Assembly (NCBI GenBank): GCA_002440975.1
Contig: DJWN01000055.1
Coordinates: 8,490-28,088, forward strand
DNA from: Bacteroidales bacterium UBA6229
GTDB lineage: Bacteria > Bacteroidota > Bacteroidia > Bacteroidales > F082
Direction of reading: 5' to 3'
Length of the DNA: 19,599 bases
The position numbers were made by a program, and so were the translations under genes. Position 1 is the first letter of the stretch; every line of letters starts with the position of its first letter. Under the pieces are notes generated by a model. That model searched no databases. It was not told the origin of the DNA and saw nothing but the letters and a program-made list of their open reading frames with translations. Of this stretch, positions 15,182 through 19,599 are shown piece after piece.

Positions 15182-17482
15182 TTATTTTCGTATGACTTTT
15201 TCAGTAAAACTCTGGCCGGTTTTTGTTTGAACCCGAACCAGATAAAAACCTTTTTTAACCTGATTAAGATCAACCACAGTAGCTTCGGATGTCAGAATGA
15301 GTTTTGCGGATAAATCATAAACAGAAACGGATTCAATTTTTTCTTTAGTTTTCACATACAGGAAATCTGTTACAGGGTTTGGGTAAAATTTTATTGTTGC
15401 ATCAGTAGAAAAGTCAGGATCTTTAATGCCAACCGAATTTAAATCAATATTCACTTTAAGCAAACCCAGATCCGTTGTGTTGATATAGGCTTCTGCTGCA
15501 TCTTCCTGAAAATCAAAGAAGGCGAAATAAGCGTTAATGCTGTATAAATCCTTGTTGGAAATCGTTTCCCACGAATCGCCCTGGTCTGTGCTATAATAAA
15601 TGGCAAAGTTCGACATATCCGTGGTGCGTACAGCAGCCATTAGATGTCCATCAACCACTGTTGAATGTTGCACATGATGCACTAATGAATTAAACAATTG
15701 ATTCCAGCTGTTGCCACCATCTGTTGAAGTAAAAATACCAGCATTCGTTCCGATGGTGAATTGGTCAGGATTTAACGGGTTTTGCTCAAAACTCAGAATG
15801 GCAGCCACACTTCCTAAACCTGCACTTGTACTTTCCCAGCTGTTGGCTCCGTCGTAGGTTTGATAAATACTGGCTCCCGAAGCAATGATCATATGATCAG
15901 AGTTGGAAGGATCAACAGCGATTCCGGTTATCACGCTTTGCTCAGGAATATTCAAAGAAAAGGTTTGAACATTATTCAAATTTTCAAAATTGATCTGGTA
16001 CAACTCAATATTTGAACCAAAACTGGAAAATGAAGCCCACACAATGTCATCAAAATAGGGTGAAGTAGCAAGGTAATCGAGGCTGTTGCTAAAGATGTTC
16101 AACAATTGATGTTTGTTTTCTCCAAAGTCGTTACTCAAATAAAGGTCAGATCCCATAAATCCTGATTCGAAGGTGAATATTTTTCCAGCATGATGTTTGT
16201 CAATTTTAAAATCCATCTCATTGATAGTCATCATATTAATAGGTAAAATGCAATAAGAATTTTCAACACCTGAAGTTAAATCCTTATGTACATAACCAAA
16301 TTGTACCCCATAGAAAAGATGTTTATCGTTGTCGCCACTGTAAAGCTCAACCGGACCCGTGGCTGAATAGAATGGTGTTTTAATCCTGACGAACGAGGCA
16401 CCTTTGTTGCCTGAATACAACGGATAATAGTTTCCACTTATATAAACTTCGTTTTCATCAAAGGGATTATAGGTTGCTTTGAGTCCGTAGTAATAATCTT
16501 CAGGGTTGTCAGAGGCATTTTCATAAACATAAACCTGCCAGGTTTCACCACCGTCATCAGAAATCACTACCTCATTGTCTTCTAACACTATAATATCTGA
16601 TGTGTTGTTGGGATTAAAAGCAATATAGGTGATGTTATCCATCAGATAATCAGTCCATTCAATGGGAATGATTTCCCAGCTTTCGCCGGCATCGATCGAA
16701 CGATATAAATTTTCGGGAATTGCACCAAAACTTACTCCGGTGCCCAGCAGTATTTCATCCGGATTATTGGGATTAAAAGTTATTGGGTCGAAGATGATTC
16801 CGGGAATAATATCTTCCCAGTTTTGCCCTCCATCGGTTGAGAGCCAAAGTCCGCCATCGGTATCGGTGTCGCCATTGCCCAAGGTGATGAAGAGCCTCTG
16901 CTGATCGTTGGGATGAATGGCTACCTGATTAGGAAATATATTGAGGTTTTCAGTCGTAAAATAAACTTCCTGCCAGTCAGAACCGCCATTGGTAGTGTAT
17001 TGCACTTTGGAAAAGTTTGCAAAACCAATCTTATATCCCTGAATAACAAGAGCTACATCGGTATTTTGTTCCCAAAGGTCATAAGCCGAAATCCATTCAC
17101 TATCAGCCGATTGATTGGGCAAATGAAATTCTTTGATAATCGTTTGCGAATCCAGGTCAAAGATATACAAACCATAGCCATAAGGTGCCCACGAAGCCAT
17201 TCTTGTATAATAGCTCAATGCGTTTTCGCTTTCGATATACTTTAATCCGCTGATGGTAATAGCATCCTGATGCGAGAACAGTACACTCCAGCTTTCACCA
17301 TTATCATCTGATTGTATGATGTGGTTACTCAAGGTAATTGCATATAATCTGTTTTCGATGTTGGCATCATAGGTAACATCAAAAATTCTTCCGAACTCAT
17401 CCGAACCAATGACCTCAATTTGAGCGGTGGCATAGTTCAGGAATCCTAACAAAACCAGTAATAAAATTGTAATTTTTCTCAT
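15182..17482 (-). CDS. Secreted Asp-box (BNR/sialidase-like repeat) protein with T9SS type A sorting domain
   Basis: This 766-residue exported protein has a signal peptide (1-20, cleavage likely ATA before Gln21). The body carries repeated Asp-box motifs S-x-D-x-G-x-x-W, at about 58 (SDDNGESW), 163, 215 (STDGGQNW), 262 (SIDAGESW), 308 (SDDGGETW), 542, 586 (STDGGNSW) and 631 (STDQGDSW). These are typical of multi-bladed beta-propellers of the sialidase/VPS10-like kind. No sialidase catalytic Arg triad or FRIP motif is evident, so it need not be an enzyme. The C-terminal 70 residues (about 695-766; IKFYPNPVTDFLYVK, VYDLSAK, KKGFYLVRVQT, EKVIRK) are a type A sorting domain, which directs cargo through T9SS for surface attachment or release. 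It follows the TPR-HTH gene on the same strand, 113 bp apart, and has a possible promoter of its own. Ligand unknown. Confidence 0.9.
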   Translation of the reverse strand: MRKITILLLVLLGFLNYATAQIEVIGSDEFGRIFDVTYDANIENRLYAITLSNHIIQSDDNGESWSVLFSHQDAITISGLKYIESENALSYYTRMASWAPYGYGLYIFDLDSQTIIKEFHLPNQSADSEWISAYDLWEQNTDVALVIQGYKIGFANFSKVQYTTNGGSDWQEVYFTTENLNIFPNQVAIHPNDQQRLFITLGNGDTDTDGGLWLSTDGGQNWEDIIPGIIFDPITFNPNNPDEILLGTGVSFGAIPENLYRSIDAGESWEIIPIEWTDYLMDNITYIAFNPNNTSDIIVLEDNEVVISDDGGETWQVYVYENASDNPEDYYYGLKATYNPFDENEVYISGNYYPLYSGNKGASFVRIKTPFYSATGPVELYSGDNDKHLFYGVQFGYVHKDLTSGVENSYCILPINMMTINEMDFKIDKHHAGKIFTFESGFMGSDLYLSNDFGENKHQLLNIFSNSLDYLATSPYFDDIVWASFSSFGSNIELYQINFENLNNVQTFSLNIPEQSVITGIAVDPSNSDHMIIASGASIYQTYDGANSWESTSAGLGSVAAILSFEQNPLNPDQFTIGTNAGIFTSTDGGNSWNQLFNSLVHHVQHSTVVDGHLMAAVRTTDMSNFAIYYSTDQGDSWETISNKDLYSINAYFAFFDFQEDAAEAYINTTDLGLLKVNIDLNSVGIKDPDFSTDATIKFYPNPVTDFLYVKTKEKIESVSVYDLSAKLILTSEATVVDLNQVKKGFYLVRVQTKTGQSFTEKVIRK

Positions 17483-17510
17483 CTCAATATTTTTTTTGAA
17501 TTAAGCTCAA

Positions 17511-17541
17511 CAAAGGTTTTGTAAATATTGAATAAGATCAA
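17511..17541 (-). promoter_or_regulatory. Candidate promoter for the secreted BNR-repeat gene
   Basis: On the minus strand a TTG (17541 to 17539) is followed after 20 bases by AACCTTTG (17518 to 17511), one mismatch from TAnnTTTG. This is the only candidate in the window with both -33 and -7 elements near the Bacteroidota spacing. It lies 28 bp before the start codon at 17482, which suggests transcription separate from the upstream TPR-HTH gene. Confidence 0.4.
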
Positions 17542-17595
17542 GATTATCAGAGGGAAATAGTTAGACATGCCATTGGAAAAAGTGTGACATATAAG

Positions 17596-19248
17596 CTAAA
17601 TGCTTAAAAGATAATCATATAGATCGGCGTTGTCTGCTAGTTCCATTTTCTTGATAATGCGTTCTTTTCGCTTTCTGCAAGCTTCGAGTGTTATGTTGAG
17701 CAAAGTGGAAATTTCCTTGGTAGAAAGATTCATGTAAACATAGGATAAGAACCTGATATCGTTTTGGTTAAGTGTGGGATGAGTGTCTTTTATGGTCTTG
17801 AGAAAGTTTTGATTTACTTCTTCAAAATGTGTCAGGAAATCTGTCCAGTCCGAATCTTTTTTTAGTTGATGCTTTAGTTTTGTAATTGTTTTTTTCATTT
17901 CCGCATTAGTCGAGATCTCATTTTCGGCCAGCAAAACCTGGATGATTTCTTCGATTAATTCGTTATGCGACGACAACAACAGTGCTTTTGTGGCCAGTTG
18001 CCTGTTTTTCGATTCGATTTCGGATTTTAGTTTTTCCTGTTCCAGCAGGTTTAGGGCTTCCTTTTCTTTTAATTTTTGCTCGAGAAGCATTTTGTCGTTT
18101 TTCTCATTCTCAAGCTCAAGTTTGATGATCTTTTGGTTGTTTTCGGCGATGATTTTTTTCTGTTTTTGTTTGATGTTGTTTATCCGCATTGCCCATATAA
18201 CCAAGAAAATACTAACAATTACCACCAAAAGAATGACGTAAAACATTTTGCGTTCGGCCTGAAGTTTCTGATGGCTTTTGAATAATTCTTTCTGATAATT
18301 TTGAAGTTCAAATTTTATACGGCTGTTTTCGAACAGTTTCCCGTTTTTAATTTGATTCAGCGAATCTTTAGCTATGATCACAGAATCTTTGTATTGAAAG
18401 GCGAGCGCGTTTTCACCGGTTTTCTGGTTTAGGTAGGCCAGCCGGTCGAAGGCTTCAATTTGGTTTTCAATACTCGAAGCCGGATCAAAGCGGGCTTGTT
18501 TTGCGTAATGAATGGCATTTTCTATGTTGTTCTGATCCTCAAAAACAGACGACAACAGCATATAAGCCATCAATCTGTTCTCACTCATTTCGGGCGTATT
18601 CATTGCCGGGAGGATTCTGTCAACGATAGATTTTGCCTGTTGAAATTCTTTCTTCAAAATGTGATTTTGTGCTTTAGCAAGATATACCTGATTGATAATC
18701 AAAGACGAATCGCTTAGATGATCAAATGAAATGGAAACATACTCATCTGATTTCTTTATTTCATTTTTCTGATTGGCGAGAATAGCCAGGTTCACGGCGT
18801 AAATACCAATTTTTAGGGAATCGTTTTTCTTGTAGGCAATCTCATAAGCTCTCCTGAAAAATTCTTCGGCTTTGGTTAGCTGTTTTTCTTTTGAATAAAG
18901 AATTGCTATATTATTCAGTACGATCATCTCAAAATTATCATCCAGATTTTTGATTGCTATTTTATACGCTTCCAGATAGTTATCTAATGACTCGCCATAA
19001 TCTAACATCATATAATAATTTGCACCAATATTATTGTAAGCCAGAAAACATAGTTTGTGCCAGTTATTCTCAAGAGCCATTGTTTTGGCCTGAATAAGTA
19101 TTTCAAGCGATTTGGAGTGATTTTTATTATTCATTTCCTTTACACCCTCAACAATTAGTTGATCACAATAATCAATATCCTGAGCATATATCAAAGGTGG
19201 CATCAAGAGCAGAAAAAGCAGGACAATATTTCTAAAAATAGATTCCAT
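17596..19248 (-). CDS. Membrane-anchored TPR / coiled-coil protein with C-terminal LuxR-like HTH (putative transcription regulator)
   Basis: This 550-residue protein has a signal-like N terminus (hydrophobic 7-21, YAQ near 21-23) and tetratricopeptide-type helical repeats over about 30-300, for example FLAYNNIGANYYMMLDYGESLDNYLEAYKIA and IAILYSKEKQLTKAEEFFRRAYEIA. A membrane helix follows (about 336-353), then a long charged coiled coil (about 357-418) and a C-terminal helix-turn-helix (about 490-550; LNQNDIRFLSYVYMNLSTKEISTLLNITLEACRKRKERIIKKM). That arrangement would place sensor TPRs in the periplasm and the DNA-binding domain in the cytoplasm, and is common in Bacteroidota. It lies upstream of, and in line with, the secreted BNR-repeat gene, a plausible target. 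A perfect -7 octamer lies 38 bp upstream. The HTH is recognised from its pattern; signal and regulon are unknown. Confidence 0.87.
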   Translation of the reverse strand: MESIFRNIVLLFLLLMPPLIYAQDIDYCDQLIVEGVKEMNNKNHSKSLEILIQAKTMALENNWHKLCFLAYNNIGANYYMMLDYGESLDNYLEAYKIAIKNLDDNFEMIVLNNIAILYSKEKQLTKAEEFFRRAYEIAYKKNDSLKIGIYAVNLAILANQKNEIKKSDEYVSISFDHLSDSSLIINQVYLAKAQNHILKKEFQQAKSIVDRILPAMNTPEMSENRLMAYMLLSSVFEDQNNIENAIHYAKQARFDPASSIENQIEAFDRLAYLNQKTGENALAFQYKDSVIIAKDSLNQIKNGKLFENSRIKFELQNYQKELFKSHQKLQAERKMFYVILLVVIVSIFLVIWAMRINNIKQKQKKIIAENNQKIIKLELENEKNDKMLLEQKLKEKEALNLLEQEKLKSEIESKNRQLATKALLLSSHNELIEEIIQVLLAENEISTNAEMKKTITKLKHQLKKDSDWTDFLTHFEEVNQNFLKTIKDTHPTLNQNDIRFLSYVYMNLSTKEISTLLNITLEACRKRKERIIKKMELADNADLYDYLLSI

Positions 19249-19286
19249 CGGTTACTTTGGAAATAAAATTACTGTTTTTAGAATTG

Positions 19287-19294
19287 CAAAACTA
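19287..19294 (-). promoter_or_regulatory. Candidate -7 promoter element for the TPR-HTH gene
   Basis: On the minus strand, 19294 to 19287 reads TAGTTTTG, an exact TAnnTTTG match, 38 bp before the start codon at 19248. No clear -33 TTG is found at the usual distance. Confidence 0.45.
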
Positions 19295-19427
19295 ATGCGG
19301 AAGCAAATTTTAGTGTTTTTTGTTTTGGTTTGAAACCCTGTTTTGAATAATTGATTAGAAGATCAGCTTATTTAAAACTTCGGTTCTGTAGAAAATGAAA
19401 GGTAACCAGCTTCAGATATTCACGGGT

Positions 19428-19586
19428 TTAGGTGTTTTTTGGAGAATGTGTTTTTGGTTTGAATTCAATTCTAAACCCTTTATGATCAGACAAATGCCTT
19501 CTCAGTCTTTGGTTCACATCCATAGAAGTAGAACCCACATAGTACTTGTCGAGACTTTTTGAAAACAAAATGTACAAACTAGCCAT
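19428..19586 (-). pseudogene. Truncated GIY-YIG endonuclease remnant
   Basis: A 52-codon frame from the ATG at 19586 reads MASLYILFSKSLDKYYVGST, then SMDVNQRLRRHLSDHKGF, followed by about 14 unrelated residues and a TAA. The first 38 residues match the N-terminal half of the small GIY-YIG nuclease family common in Bacteroidota: L-Y-I-L, then K-Y-Y-V-G-S-T, then the helix with the conserved Arg (N-Q-R-L-R-R-H). Normal members run 80-100 residues and carry a W-x-x-x-Y-x-E segment and the catalytic Glu, all missing here. Another frame downstream contains SWLPFIFYRTEVLNK, which might be a shifted remnant of that half, but the likeness is weak. An in-frame TGA two codons before the ATG rules out a longer N terminus. 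Confidence 0.7.
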
Positions 19587-19599
19587 AGGTCAAAAAAAA

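Noticed and set aside
15182..17482. Calling the Asp-box protein a sialidase
   Set aside because: Asp-boxes occur in many non-enzymatic propellers and no catalytic sialidase signature is visible.
1..19599. CRISPR arrays, tRNA or rRNA genes, insertion sequences, prophage genes
   Set aside because: No regularly spaced repeats, RNA gene landmarks, transposase/integrase or phage structural genes were found on either strand.

Overview
The window looks like chromosomal DNA of an AT-rich Bacteroidota bacterium, probably a Bacteroidales/Marinilabiliales-type or flavobacteria-like lineage. The evidence is a type IX secretion (T9SS) plug-type protein, a protein with a C-terminal T9SS type A sorting domain, a TonB-dependent receptor with an N-terminal carboxypeptidase-regulatory domain, a Na+-NQR operon, leaders that mostly lack Shine-Dalgarno sequences, and several Bacteroidota-type -7 promoter octamers (TAnnTTTG). 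I cannot name the genus.

Layout. (1) Positions 1-4035, minus strand: the Na+-translocating NADH:quinone reductase operon nqrA-B-C-D and the first 23 codons of nqrE, running off the left edge. (2) Plus strand 4322-5629: a DUF5103/T9SS plug-type protein. (3) Plus strand 5842-7872: a putative surface lipoprotein with DUF4114 and LruC domains, followed by a clear intrinsic terminator. (4) Plus strand 7974-10472: primosomal helicase PriA. (5) Plus strand 10738-13200: a TonB-dependent receptor-like outer-membrane protein, with a 20-bp dyad just upstream. (6) Minus strand 13246-14571: a small FtsB/DivIC-family division protein and a MOSC-MogA fusion for molybdenum cofactor metabolism, each with its own candidate promoter. 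(7) Plus strand 14670-15062: a small DUF5362-type membrane protein, separated by a bidirectional terminator from (8) the minus-strand pair 15182-17482 (secreted Asp-box/BNR repeat protein with a T9SS sorting tail) and 17596-19248 (membrane-anchored TPR/coiled-coil protein with a C-terminal LuxR-like helix-turn-helix). (9) At the right edge, minus strand 19428-19586, a truncated GIY-YIG endonuclease remnant.

How it fits together. Most of the window is core chromosome: respiration (Nqr), replication restart (PriA), cell division (FtsB/DivIC) and cofactor synthesis. The cell-surface genes form a loose theme: a T9SS plug-like protein, one evident T9SS cargo, a surface lipoprotein and an outer-membrane receptor. 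I see no tRNA, rRNA, CRISPR array, prophage or intact insertion sequence, and no convincing new multi-gene system. The observations most worth checking are regulatory (inverted repeats before nqrA and the receptor gene, and a promoter box that overlaps and so argues against the longest ftsB start), the regulator/secreted-protein pair, the MOSC-MogA fusion and the decayed GIY-YIG gene.
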